Positions 1 to 5,290 of a stretch of DNA of 5,290 bases are shown here, one piece after another. The position numbers and the translations under genes are program-made. Each line of letters starts with the position of its first letter. The stretch's first letter is position 1. The notes below the pieces were generated by a model. The model did not search any database. It saw nothing but the letters and a program-made list of their open reading frames with translations, and was not told where the DNA came from. The stretch is taken from contig DATHGT010000394.1 of NCBI GenBank assembly GCA_035317605.1, forward strand, positions 1 to 5,290, in the 5' to 3' direction. This DNA is from DATHGT01 sp035317605. GTDB taxonomy: Bacteria > Methylomirabilota > Methylomirabilia > Rokubacteriales > CSP1-6.

Positions 1-285
1 GACCAGCGGTCCGGCGAGGGTGCCCTTGAGGGCGGCGATGTCCTGCTCGAGCGTGCGCAGACCGCCGAGCGTCTCTTCCGCGTAACGCCGGAGTTTTTCC
101 CCGGCCGGGGTCAGCCGGAAGCCGCTGTCGGGGCGCTCGATGAGCACGGCTCCCAGCGAGCGGCGGAGGGCGCGCAGCTGCAGGCTCACGGTGGGCTGGC
201 TCGCCCTCAGCTCGCGGGCGGCCCTGGTGAGGCTGCCCGCCCGAACCACGGCGAGAAACGTCCGTAGCTGATTATAGGTCATCAT
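1..285 (-). CDS. LysR-family transcriptional regulator, N-terminal part (cut by left window edge)
   Basis: Reading the minus strand from the ATG at 285 gives 95 codons open to the window edge. The start MMTYNQLRTFLAVV is the usual first helix of LysR-type regulators. It is followed by the winged helix-turn-helix: residues 17-40 contain GSLTRAARELRASQPTVS, including the near-invariant A-A-x-x-L and S-Q-P-x-V-S signatures. The wing is at about 49-63 (IERPDSGFRLTPAG), and the dimerising linker helix runs from about 65 to 90. The effector-binding domain, roughly 200 residues, lies outside the window, so the inducer cannot be inferred. Two adjacent ATGs (285 and 282) could start translation; a weak GGTGG lies upstream. 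The gene is divergent from the acyl-CoA-dehydrogenase-fold gene starting at 367. In this family that arrangement usually means the regulator controls the neighbouring operon and its own synthesis from the shared gap. Family assignment is firm; the target is inferred. Confidence 0.93.
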   Translation of the reverse strand, partial: MMTYNQLRTFLAVVRAGSLTRAARELRASQPTVSLQLRALRRSLGAVLIERPDSGFRLTPAGEKLRRYAEETLGGLRTLEQDIAALKGTLAGPLV

Positions 286-314
286 CGTCGCCACCCACGA
301 CCAACGGCCAGCCC

Positions 315-336
315 ATGATACTGCATGGCAGATCAT
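315..336. promoter_or_regulatory. Imperfect inverted repeat in the divergent gap, candidate LysR operator
   Basis: The arms are ATGAT (315-319) and ATCAT (332-336). Inside them CTGC (321-324) and GCAG (328-331) also pair, leaving one unpaired A at 320 and ATG at the centre. The outer half-sites are separated as T-N12-A, one base longer than the canonical T-N11-A of LysR boxes. A second, overlapping imperfect dyad, GATC at 331-334 and GATC at 342-345 with TA/TA inside, may be an additional half-site region. Minus-strand hexamers TATGAT (337-332) and TATCAT (320-315), each 5/6 to the sigma-70 -10 consensus, coincide with the arms, so binding could repress the regulator's own promoter. No convincing -35 element was found for either direction. 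The operator role is inferred from symmetry and position between divergent genes. Confidence 0.42.
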
Positions 337-354
337 AGTACGATCCCCGCGGGA

Positions 355-362
355 AGGGAGGT
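355..362 (+). promoter_or_regulatory. Strong Shine-Dalgarno selecting the ATG at 367
   Basis: The run AGGGAGGT includes GGAGG at 357-361, five bases before the in-frame ATG at 367. No comparable sequence precedes the ATG at 325, which instead sits inside the inverted repeat at 315-336. This favours 367 as the translation start and puts the dyad in untranslated control DNA. Confidence 0.8.
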
Positions 363-366
363 GGCG

Positions 367-1512
367 ATGGAATCCGTGAGTCGCGAGGACGCCCTGCGTG
401 CGGCCGCCGACCTGGTGCCCGTGCTCAAGGAGCGCGCCGCGCGGACCGAGCAGCTCCGCCAGATTCTCCCGGAGACCGTGAAGGACCTCATCGCCTCCGG
501 GCTCATCCGCATCGGCAACCCGCGCCGTTACGGCGGCAACGGCCTCGAAGTGGACGTGGCCTACGAGGTCGCCTGGGAGCTGGGCCGTGGCTGCGGGTCG
601 ACCGGGTGGTGCTATGGGCTGTGGACGATTCACAACTGGTGGATCGGCCACTTCTCCGAGCGCGCGCAGGATGATCTCTTCGCGACCGGACCCGACACCG
701 TGTTCTCCAGCGGCCTCAACCCGGCTCGCGGCAAGGCCGAGCCGGTGAGCGGCGGCTTCCGGGTCTCCGGGCGGTGGAGCTTCTCGAGCGGCAGCGACGT
801 CGCGTCGTGGGTGATGGTGGCCACGCCGGGCGCCGGTCCCGGCACGCTCATGTGGTACTTGCTGCCAAGGTCGGACGTCGAGATCGTGGACACGTGGTTC
901 GCCTCGGGGATGCGCGGCAGCGGCAGCAACGACGTGGTGGTCGAGGACGTCTTCGTCCCCGCGTATCGCGCCCTCGATCCCAACCGGGCCGGCGACGGCG
1001 ACTGGACGGGCTGGGAGCTGCACCGGCGCCTGAGCTACCGCGTGCCGCTCCGGGCGATGACGGGCTGGGATCTCTCGGCGCCGGTGGTCGGGATCGCCCA
1101 GGGCGCGGTCGACGAGTTCACCGCGCGCGTGCGCGGCTCGTCGACGCCAGGGCGGACCGCGGAATCGTCGGCGCTCCAGCTGCGCCTGGCCGAGGCGTCG
1201 GCGGAAGTCGACGCGGCCCGCGCGCTCCAGATGCACGACGTCCGTGAGCTGCTGGGCATGGCCGCGCGCGGCGAGTCACCGAGCGACGCCGATCGCGCCC
1301 GTTACCGTCGCGACAAGGCGTTCGTGGCCAAGCTCTGCGTGCAGGCCGTCAACCGATTGTTCGAGGGCAGCGGCGCCCGCGCGGTGATGGACTCGGAGCC
1401 GATCCAGCGCTTTCACCGCGACGCCCACGCGGCGTCGCATCACGCCGCGCTGACGTGGGACGTGTGGGCCGAACAATTCGGTCGGCAGGCTTTGGGACTC
1501 CGACCCGCATAG
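367..1512 (+). CDS. Acyl-CoA-dehydrogenase-fold flavin-dependent monooxygenase (group D, HsaA/HpaB-C2-like)
   Basis: The 381-residue product (from ATG 367; 395 if ATG 325 were used) has the whole acyl-CoA dehydrogenase layout. The N-terminal helical domain includes LPETVKDLIASGLIRI and the RRYGG turn (residues 35-57). The GSTGWCYG segment is at 77-84. The middle beta domain has GGFRVSGRWSFSSGSD (129-144) and GMRGSGSNDVVVEDVFVP (181-198). The C-terminal helical bundle ends in a His-rich stretch, RFHRDAHAASHHA (348-360). The GSTGW segment, the FSSGSD strand and the RDAHA..HHA helix are typical of the PF08028-type branch, which holds two-component aromatic hydroxylases such as HsaA and 4-hydroxyphenylacetate hydroxylase C2, and also DszC. 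Those enzymes use reduced flavin supplied by a separate reductase plus O2, rather than dehydrogenating acyl-CoA. No equivalent of the MCAD C-terminal catalytic Glu motif is obvious. It is the first gene of an operon with an SDR and an LLM enzyme. Fold is firm; monooxygenase rather than dehydrogenase activity is likely; substrate unknown. Confidence 0.85.
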   Translation: MESVSREDALRAAADLVPVLKERAARTEQLRQILPETVKDLIASGLIRIGNPRRYGGNGLEVDVAYEVAWELGRGCGSTGWCYGLWTIHNWWIGHFSERAQDDLFATGPDTVFSSGLNPARGKAEPVSGGFRVSGRWSFSSGSDVASWVMVATPGAGPGTLMWYLLPRSDVEIVDTWFASGMRGSGSNDVVVEDVFVPAYRALDPNRAGDGDWTGWELHRRLSYRVPLRAMTGWDLSAPVVGIAQGAVDEFTARVRGSSTPGRTAESSALQLRLAEASAEVDAARALQMHDVRELLGMAARGESPSDADRARYRRDKAFVAKLCVQAVNRLFEGSGARAVMDSEPIQRFHRDAHAASHHAALTWDVWAEQFGRQALGLRPA

Positions 1513-1516
1513 GAGG
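1511..1516 (+). promoter_or_regulatory. Consensus Shine-Dalgarno for the SDR gene, overlapping the upstream stop codon
   Basis: AGGAGG begins inside the TAG stop (1510-1512) of the upstream gene and ends four bases before the ATG at 1521. This fixes the SDR start at 1521 rather than an upstream in-frame start at 1455, which lies within the preceding gene. Confidence 0.85.
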
Positions 1517-1520
1517 ACAC

Positions 1521-2300
1521 ATGGAACTGCAAGAGCAGGTTGCGATCGTCACCGGGGCGGGGCGAGGCATCGGTCGCGCCACCGCCCTCGAGCTGGCCCG
1601 CATGGGCGCCGACGTCGTGGTCGCCGAGCTGGAGGGCGCCAACGCCGAGCTCACGGCCGATCAGGTGCGCGCGGTGGGCCGGCGCGCGCTGGCCGTGGTC
1701 ACCGACGTCACCTCGCGCAAGGACCTGGCCGCGATGGTCGAGCAGGCGCTCGCCGCGTTCGGCCGGATCGACATCCTGGTGAACAACGCGGGGATCTATC
1801 GCGCCGCCGTGCCCCTCGAGATCACCGAGGAGCACTGGGACGCGATCATGAACATCAACGCCAAGGCCGTGTTCTTCGCCACCCAGGCCGTGCTGCCCGC
1901 GATGATCGCGCGCAAGCGGGGCGCGATCGTGAGCCTGGCCTCCATGGCCGGAAAGGTCGGCAGCGCGAACAACCTTCCGTACAACGCGAGCAAGGCCGCG
2001 GTGATCAGCATGACCAAGAGCCTGGCCCTGGCCCACGCCGCCGACGGCATCCGCGTGAACTGCGTCTGCCCCGGCTTCGTCGAAACCGACATGTGGACCG
2101 CGGTCTCCCGCGAGCTGAGCGCGATCACCGGACGCTCACCCGAACAGTTCACCGCCCAGCGCCGCGCCCAGGTCCCCCTCGGCCGCATGGAGCGCGTGGA
2201 AGACGTCGCCAACGTGATCGCGTTCCTGGCCTCGCCCCGCGCGGACTATATGACGGGCCAGGCGATCAGCATCGACGGCGGCCTGGTGATGCATGGGTGA
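1521..2300 (+). CDS. Short-chain dehydrogenase/reductase (classical SDR, FabG-like)
   Basis: The 259-residue product has every classical SDR motif in register. The Rossmann nucleotide loop TGAGRGIG is at 11-18, NNAG at 88-91, the tetrad Asn at N113, catalytic Ser at S141, and the active-site YNASK with Y154 and K158. PCPGFVETDM-type residues follow at 184-191, and the C-terminal SIDGG is at 250-254. The S-to-Y spacing of 13 and N-to-S spacing of 28 match E. coli FabG. The acidic E36 at the end of the second strand (VVVAELEG) points to NAD(H) rather than NADP(H). The family oxidises secondary alcohols or reduces ketones on many substrates, in the cytoplasm. The gene begins 8 nt after the flavoenzyme gene and overlaps the next by 8 nt. 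It therefore probably acts in the same pathway, perhaps on an alcohol or ketone intermediate, although biosynthetic FabG-like activity cannot be excluded. Substrate is not predictable from sequence. Confidence 0.93.
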   Translation: MELQEQVAIVTGAGRGIGRATALELARMGADVVVAELEGANAELTADQVRAVGRRALAVVTDVTSRKDLAAMVEQALAAFGRIDILVNNAGIYRAAVPLEITEEHWDAIMNINAKAVFFATQAVLPAMIARKRGAIVSLASMAGKVGSANNLPYNASKAAVISMTKSLALAHAADGIRVNCVCPGFVETDMWTAVSRELSAITGRSPEQFTAQRRAQVPLGRMERVEDVANVIAFLASPRADYMTGQAISIDGGLVMHG

Positions 2301-3288
2301 TGTGGGCCTGATGGGGATGCGTGTGCCGGGGGCGTCGTGGCGCGACACGCGCGACGCGGCGGTGCTTGCGGAGCAGCTCGGGTACTCGTGTCTCACTATG
2401 GGGGAGTCGTGGGGCGAGGACGCGCTGACGTCGCTGGCCCAGCTCGGGGCGGTGACGTCGCGCATGCGGATCGGTACCAGCATCGTGCCGGTCTTCGCCC
2501 GCTCGCCGGCGAATCTCGCCATGACCGCGCTCAACATGGACCGCATGTGCGAGGGGCGATTCTTCCTCGGCCTCGGTACCAGCGGACGACTGGTCGTCGA
2601 GGATCTCCACGGCGAGAAGTTCGCCAAGCCGCTCACGCGCATGCGCGAGTACATCGACGTGCTGAGAAAGGCCCTGCGCGGCGAGCGTCTCGACCACGAC
2701 GGCGAGTTCTTCCATCTCAAGCGCTTTCAGCTGAGGATTCCGCCATATCGTCCCGACCTGCCGATCTACATCGCCGCGCTGAGCCCGCAGAGCTTGAGGC
2801 TCACCGGTGAGCTGGCCGACGGATGGCTGCCGATATTCCTGGCCCCGTCCCGCATGGCCGCGGCCACCGCCGAGTTGGAAGCGGGCGCGCGCGCCGCCGG
2901 CCGCTCGCTCGCCGACATCAAGATCTCACCGCAGGTGTCGATCTACGTGACCGACGACGTCGGCGCGGCGCGCGACCGCGAGCGGCCGCACATCGCGTTC
3001 TACATCGGCGGGATGGGCGTGTTCTATCACCAGTACATGCAGCGCATCGGCTTCGGCGCCGAGGCGGACCGGGTACGCTCTGCCTATCAGTCGCGCGACC
3101 GCGACGGCGCGGCCAGGCTCGTCACCGACGAGATGGTCGACGCGATGACCATCGTCGGCAATCCGCCGCAGTGCCGCGACCAGATCCAGAAGTTCTTCGA
3201 CGCGGGAGTTCACGAAGTGCGGCTGGTCTTCAACGAGCCCGACAAGGACGCTTACCTGAAAGCTCTCCGCGCCGTCGCGCCGCGCTAA
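2293..3288 (+). CDS. LLM-class flavin/F420-dependent oxidoreductase
   Basis: The 331-residue product is a luciferase-like TIM barrel. The first strand is DVGLMGMRVPG (3-13), followed by a helix rich in A and L and the LGYSCLTMGE strand (29-38). RIGTSIVPVFARSP (59-72) is the conserved second/third-strand region, RFFLGLGTS (89-97) the phosphate-contacting strand, and LPIYIAALSPQSLRLTGELADGW (156-178) the late barrel strand and helix. The C-terminal VGNPPQCRDQIQKFFDAGV (288-306) is the usual domain-ending helix. This pattern fits F420-dependent LLM enzymes such as Mer-like and FGD-like proteins better than true alkanal luciferases; FMN use remains possible. The start at 2293 is kept because the later in-frame ATG at 2311 would remove the first barrel strand. 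It overlaps the SDR stop within ATGGGTGA, with no strong Shine-Dalgarno of its own, indicating translational coupling. As the third gene of the operon it likely carries out another redox step of the same pathway. Substrate unknown. Confidence 0.9.
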   Translation: MGDVGLMGMRVPGASWRDTRDAAVLAEQLGYSCLTMGESWGEDALTSLAQLGAVTSRMRIGTSIVPVFARSPANLAMTALNMDRMCEGRFFLGLGTSGRLVVEDLHGEKFAKPLTRMREYIDVLRKALRGERLDHDGEFFHLKRFQLRIPPYRPDLPIYIAALSPQSLRLTGELADGWLPIFLAPSRMAAATAELEAGARAAGRSLADIKISPQVSIYVTDDVGAARDRERPHIAFYIGGMGVFYHQYMQRIGFGAEADRVRSAYQSRDRDGAARLVTDEMVDAMTIVGNPPQCRDQIQKFFDAGVHEVRLVFNEPDKDAYLKALRAVAPR

Positions 3289-3297
3289 GGCGCGACG
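3273..3297. terminator. Perfect 9-bp hairpin at a convergent gene junction, possible bidirectional terminator
   Basis: CGTCGCGCC (3273-3281) is exactly complementary to GGCGCGACG (3289-3297). The 7-nt loop, GCGCTAA, holds the TAA stop of the LLM gene. The repeat sits in the 19-bp space, and just before it, between the plus-strand operon and the convergent minus-strand gene ending at 3308. There is no T-run on either side, so it is not a standard intrinsic terminator. A role in termination or mRNA 3' end protection is inferred from position and stem strength. Confidence 0.5.
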
Positions 3298-3307
3298 CGG
3301 GCCGCGC

Positions 3308-4675
3308 TCAGGGCGAGGCGACGAACGGCGTGGTGGTCACCTCGGCCGGCCGCGACGCGGCCTGGTCATTGGCGATCGACACCGTGTGGGAATCGCCGAT
3401 GACGCGGGCCACCATGAAGTCGGTGAAGAGATGGCCCACGGCGACGATCTTGCCGTCCGGCTGGAGGACCAGCGCCGACGGGATGAAATCGAGCGCCTGT
3501 CCTCCGCCGGTGCCGAAGCTCGCGTCCAGCTCGCCGCTCGGGGTATAGCGGGCGAGGCCGAACACCACGTCGCGCACTCCGATGGAATCCGGCGCGCGGT
3601 CGGCCAGGATCGCCATGGCTCCCGCCACCACGACCTTGCCGTCAGGCTGGAGCGCGAGCGCGTAGGCGGCCTCAAGACCCCCGAGGTCTGTGGTGACCTT
3701 GCCCGCCGCGCCAAAGGACGGATCCGGACGGCCGTCGGGAACGTAACGGGCCAGGGCGAGATCGCCGCGAGCGCCACCAGCGACGACGATGCGGCCGTCC
3801 GCCATCACCCCGAGCGCAAGGGGGTCGGCATCGCCGCCGAAGTCGGTGACGGCGGCGCCGCCCTGGCCGAACGACGGGTCGAGGATGCCATCGGCGGTAT
3901 AGCGGAGGACCAGGAAGCCCTGGCGACCGAAGGGCGGCGTCCACGCCGTGAGCACGATCTTGCCGTCGGGCTGAAGCGCCATCGCACGAGTGTACTGGGT
4001 GCCATCGAAGTTCAAGACCGCGGTGCCACCGACGCCGAAGGTGGGATCGAGGACGCCGTTCGCCGTGTACCGGGCCAGCGCGACCTGATTGAAAGGCGAG
4101 AAGTAGGCGGTCCCGGCGACGACGATGCGTCCATCCGCCTGAAGGGCCAGCGCTGCCGCCGACGCGAAGTGGCCCTGGCCGAAGCCGGTGACCACGAGGC
4201 CGCCGCTTCCGAACGTCGCATCGAGGGTGCCGTCGGAATGATAGCGGGCCACCACGAAGCCCTGGAAGGCGCCGGATATCAGCCCGGCGCCGCCCGTGAC
4301 GAGGATCTTGCCATCGGACTGGAGGGCCACGCCGGTGACCCAGGCGATGGTCCCATCACCGAGCTCGGTGACCACGAAGCCGCCGGTGCCGAAGGTCGCG
4401 TCCAGCGTCCCGTCGGACCGGTAGCGGAAGAGCACGATCCCGAAGCGCGACGTGCCCCGAGGGCCGACTAAGCGAGTCCCCGCGATCACGATCTTGCCGT
4501 CCGGTTGAAGGGCAACGGCCGCGGGGTAGTCGGCGCCGCCGAGATCGGTGACGACGGTGCCCCCGGTGCCGAAGGTGGGGTCGAGGTCGCCGGGCGCGGC
4601 CGCGGCCACGGCCGCCGCGCCCAGCACGAGCCCGCCGAGAGCGAGGAAGGCGAGACCGCGCGCGATCGACCACAT
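3308..4675 (-). CDS. Secreted delta-60 repeat (DUF5122) protein, predicted seven-bladed beta-propeller
   Basis: The 455-residue product opens with a signal peptide: an Arg at 6, a hydrophobic run at about 8-26, and Ala-rich AxA cleavage options near 25-27, just before PGDLDPTFG. The rest is built from repeats of about 60 residues. Each has a LDxxFGxGGxxxTD unit (starting near 31, 91, 151, 209, 265, 317 and 383), then an LQPDGKIVVAG unit (near 57, 118, 178, 234, 290, 342 and 404), then an ARY-type strand. This is the delta-60/DUF5122 repeat, known from large surface and secreted proteins of environmental bacteria and predicted to fold as a propeller. Seven copies would make one closed ring. 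The tail (about 426-455) is Thr/Ala/Pro-rich with no LPxTG or PEP-CTERM-like sorting signal. It probably acts in the periplasm or outside the cell; ligand and function unknown. It is convergent to the catabolic operon and probably transcribed separately. No good Shine-Dalgarno precedes the ATG. Confidence 0.9.
   Translation of the reverse strand: MWSIARGLAFLALGGLVLGAAAVAAAAPGDLDPTFGTGGTVVTDLGGADYPAAVALQPDGKIVIAGTRLVGPRGTSRFGIVLFRYRSDGTLDATFGTGGFVVTELGDGTIAWVTGVALQSDGKILVTGGAGLISGAFQGFVVARYHSDGTLDATFGSGGLVVTGFGQGHFASAAALALQADGRIVVAGTAYFSPFNQVALARYTANGVLDPTFGVGGTAVLNFDGTQYTRAMALQPDGKIVLTAWTPPFGRQGFLVLRYTADGILDPSFGQGGAAVTDFGGDADPLALGVMADGRIVVAGGARGDLALARYVPDGRPDPSFGAAGKVTTDLGGLEAAYALALQPDGKVVVAGAMAILADRAPDSIGVRDVVFGLARYTPSGELDASFGTGGGQALDFIPSALVLQPDGKIVAVGHLFTDFMVARVIGDSHTVSIANDQAASRPAEVTTTPFVASP
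3401..4585 (-). repeat. Seven tandem delta-60 coding repeats
   Basis: Repeat starts lie about 52-66 codons apart (60, 60, 58, 56, about 52 and 66), so the period is close to 180 nt with indels in loops. At DNA level the most conserved block is the segment encoding QPDGKI, seen on the plus strand as variants of gatcttgccgtccggctg near 3447, 3633, 3957, 4306 and 4491. The copies have diverged and are not identical, so recent expansion is not evident. Confidence 0.85.
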
Positions 4676-4684
4676 GGCGGGATC

Positions 4685-4690
4685 ACTATA
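4685..4690 (-). promoter_or_regulatory. TATAGT -10-like element just upstream of the delta-60 gene
   Basis: On the minus strand TATAGT (5/6 to TATAAT) ends 9 bases before the ATG at 4675. A transcript starting the usual distance downstream would begin only a few bases before the start codon, in keeping with the missing Shine-Dalgarno. No clear -35 is seen at 16-18 bp. The rest of the gap, 4676-4761, shows only weak 4-bp stems and no strong terminator for the upstream gene. Confidence 0.3.
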
Positions 4691-4761
4691 GCGTCGTTGT
4701 CAGCGACACCGACGGCATTTGTAGCCGGACACGAGGCCACCCTTGCCTGGCGGAGCGCGGC

Positions 4762-5290
4762 TCAGAAGTCGGTCGAGAACCCGGCGAAGCTGGCGGGGAT
4801 GCGGCGGATGTCCTGGACGAGGTCGGGCGGGATGTGCTGGTGGACGCCGTAGCCGCCTGACAGCGTGACCGCGTCGGTCACGCCAGCGAACCGCCGCTCG
4901 ATCTCGCGCGCTAGTTCGCGATGCGTGGCGACGACCGCGAACAGCCGGACGACGTCGTCGGAGATCTCGGCGCTCATCTTGTCCCACTGGTCGGTCTTCG
5001 ACATCACGTTGAGCTTGCGGCCGAGGTCGTGGAGCCCGTGGACTTCGAGCACCGGCCAGTAGCCCGGCGTCGATCCGTAGAACGCCACCCGCGTGCGCAC
5101 CCACTCGAACATCTTGGCGACCGCGGCGTCGTCGGGCCCGGTGGCGATGAAGCCACCGCCCGCGATCTCGAAGTGTGCGCGCGGCCGGCCGCTCTTCACC
5201 CAGCCGGCACGCAGCTCGCTCAGCACCACCTCGTCGAGATAGCGGCGCGTGCAGAATCCGTGCAGCCGCACGCCGTCGCACAGGTCGCCG
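4762..5290 (-). CDS. LLM-class F420-dependent oxidoreductase, C-terminal part (cut by right window edge)
   Basis: The minus-strand frame is open from the right edge to the TGA at 4764-4762, showing the last 175 residues. A GTG at 5271 is in frame, but six more matching codons (GDLCDG) precede it. GDLCDGVRLHGFCTRRYLDEVV is a typical internal LLM barrel segment (xxxADGxxxHxF.TxRYLxEVV), so 5271 is not the start. Further recognisable parts are FIATGPDDAAV, RVAFYGSTPGYWPVLEVHG, the W-x-x-M segment QWDKMSAEISDDVVRLFAVV, and a tail ending ASFAGFSTDF. The order and spacing resemble the MSMEG_2256-type F420-dependent family (TIGR03617), a different subfamily from the LLM enzyme at 2293-3288. The N-terminal half, with its cofactor-contacting strands, is outside the window. 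It is co-oriented with the delta-60 gene across an 86-bp gap; an operon with genes further right is possible. Family firm, subfamily likely, substrate unknown. Confidence 0.85.
   Translation of the reverse strand, partial: GDLCDGVRLHGFCTRRYLDEVVLSELRAGWVKSGRPRAHFEIAGGGFIATGPDDAAVAKMFEWVRTRVAFYGSTPGYWPVLEVHGLHDLGRKLNVMSKTDQWDKMSAEISDDVVRLFAVVATHRELAREIERRFAGVTDAVTLSGGYGVHQHIPPDLVQDIRRIPASFAGFSTDF

Noticed and set aside
325..366. Upstream ATG as the start of the flavoenzyme gene (14 extra residues)
   Set aside because: It has no Shine-Dalgarno and lies at the centre of an inverted repeat, while ATG 367 has a strong, well-spaced site.
1440..2036. 198-codon minus-strand frame opposite the SDR gene
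   Set aside because: The translation is His/Gly/Asp/Arg-rich with no domain, and is a shadow of a well-supported SDR gene.
2823..3548. 241-codon plus-strand frame running past the LLM stop into the convergent region
   Set aside because: The composition is Arg/Gly/Ala-rich and low in information. It is a shifted frame of the LLM gene continuing antisense to the delta-60 gene.
3386..4471. 361-codon plus-strand open frame opposite the delta-60 gene
   Set aside because: It is antisense to a gene with a clear signal peptide and seven recognisable repeats. Its charged, Gly/Glu/Asp/Arg-rich translation merely mirrors the repeat codons, and no family is recognisable. Long antisense frames are expected in GC-rich DNA.
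4676..4761. Possible small gene, terminator or RNA in the gap between the two minus-strand genes
   Set aside because: Only 86 bp long, with weak 4-bp stems such as TGTC/GACA and no T-run or conserved RNA pattern. Only the TATAGT element was kept.
4700..5281. 193-codon minus-strand frame overlapping the right-edge LLM gene
   Set aside because: It is a different frame of the same strand, very Arg-rich, with no family features. The frame ending at 4762 carries conserved LLM segments.
1..5290. tRNA, rRNA, CRISPR, insertion sequence or attachment site
   Set aside because: No cloverleaf-like tRNA sequence, no spaced direct repeats with unique spacers, no transposase and no terminal inverted repeats were seen. 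The only tandem repeats encode the delta-60 protein.

Overview
This is a GC-rich bacterial chromosomal window with tightly packed genes and third codon positions dominated by G and C. Five genes are complete or nearly so in their visible parts, and one regulator is cut by the left edge. The mix suggests a metabolically versatile soil or sediment bacterium that uses F420 or reduced flavin: a LysR regulator, an acyl-CoA-dehydrogenase-fold flavin enzyme, an SDR, two luciferase-like (LLM) oxidoreductases and a secreted delta-60-repeat protein. Candidatus Rokubacteria/Methylomirabilota, an actinobacterium or a deltaproteobacterium would all fit. This is an inference from gene content only; no rRNA or other phylogenetic marker is present.

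Region 1 (1-366): the first 95 codons of a LysR-type regulator on the minus strand, then a short divergent control region. That region holds an imperfect dyad at 315-336, a plausible operator. The dyad contains the upstream ATG at 325. The strong Shine-Dalgarno sits just before a second in-frame ATG at 367, so 367 is the preferred start of the first plus-strand gene.

Region 2 (367-3288): a three-gene plus-strand operon. It encodes an acyl-CoA-dehydrogenase-fold protein most like the two-component aromatic (group D) flavin monooxygenases, a classical NAD-type SDR, and an LLM-class (probably F420-dependent) oxidoreductase. The first two genes are 8 nt apart with AGGAGG overlapping the first stop; the last two overlap by 8 nt. 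With the divergent LysR gene, this looks like a substrate-inducible catabolic cassette in which an oxygenation or flavin-dependent step is followed by alcohol/ketone redox chemistry. The substrate cannot be read from the sequence. No dedicated flavin reductase is visible.

Region 3 (3273-3310): the plus-strand operon meets a convergent minus-strand gene. A perfect 9-bp inverted repeat flanks the operon stop codon and may act as a terminator for one or both directions.

Region 4 (3308-4675, minus): a secreted protein of seven delta-60 (DUF5122) repeats, probably a beta-propeller. It has a clear signal peptide and no obvious Shine-Dalgarno.

Region 5 (4762-5290, minus): the C-terminal 175 residues of a second LLM oxidoreductase, of a different subfamily (resembling the TIGR03617/MSMEG_2256 group). 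It runs off the right edge. No RNA genes, mobile elements, CRISPR arrays or attachment sites were recognised. The content is mostly known families; the most testable points are the operator/start arrangement and the uncharacterised catabolic cassette.
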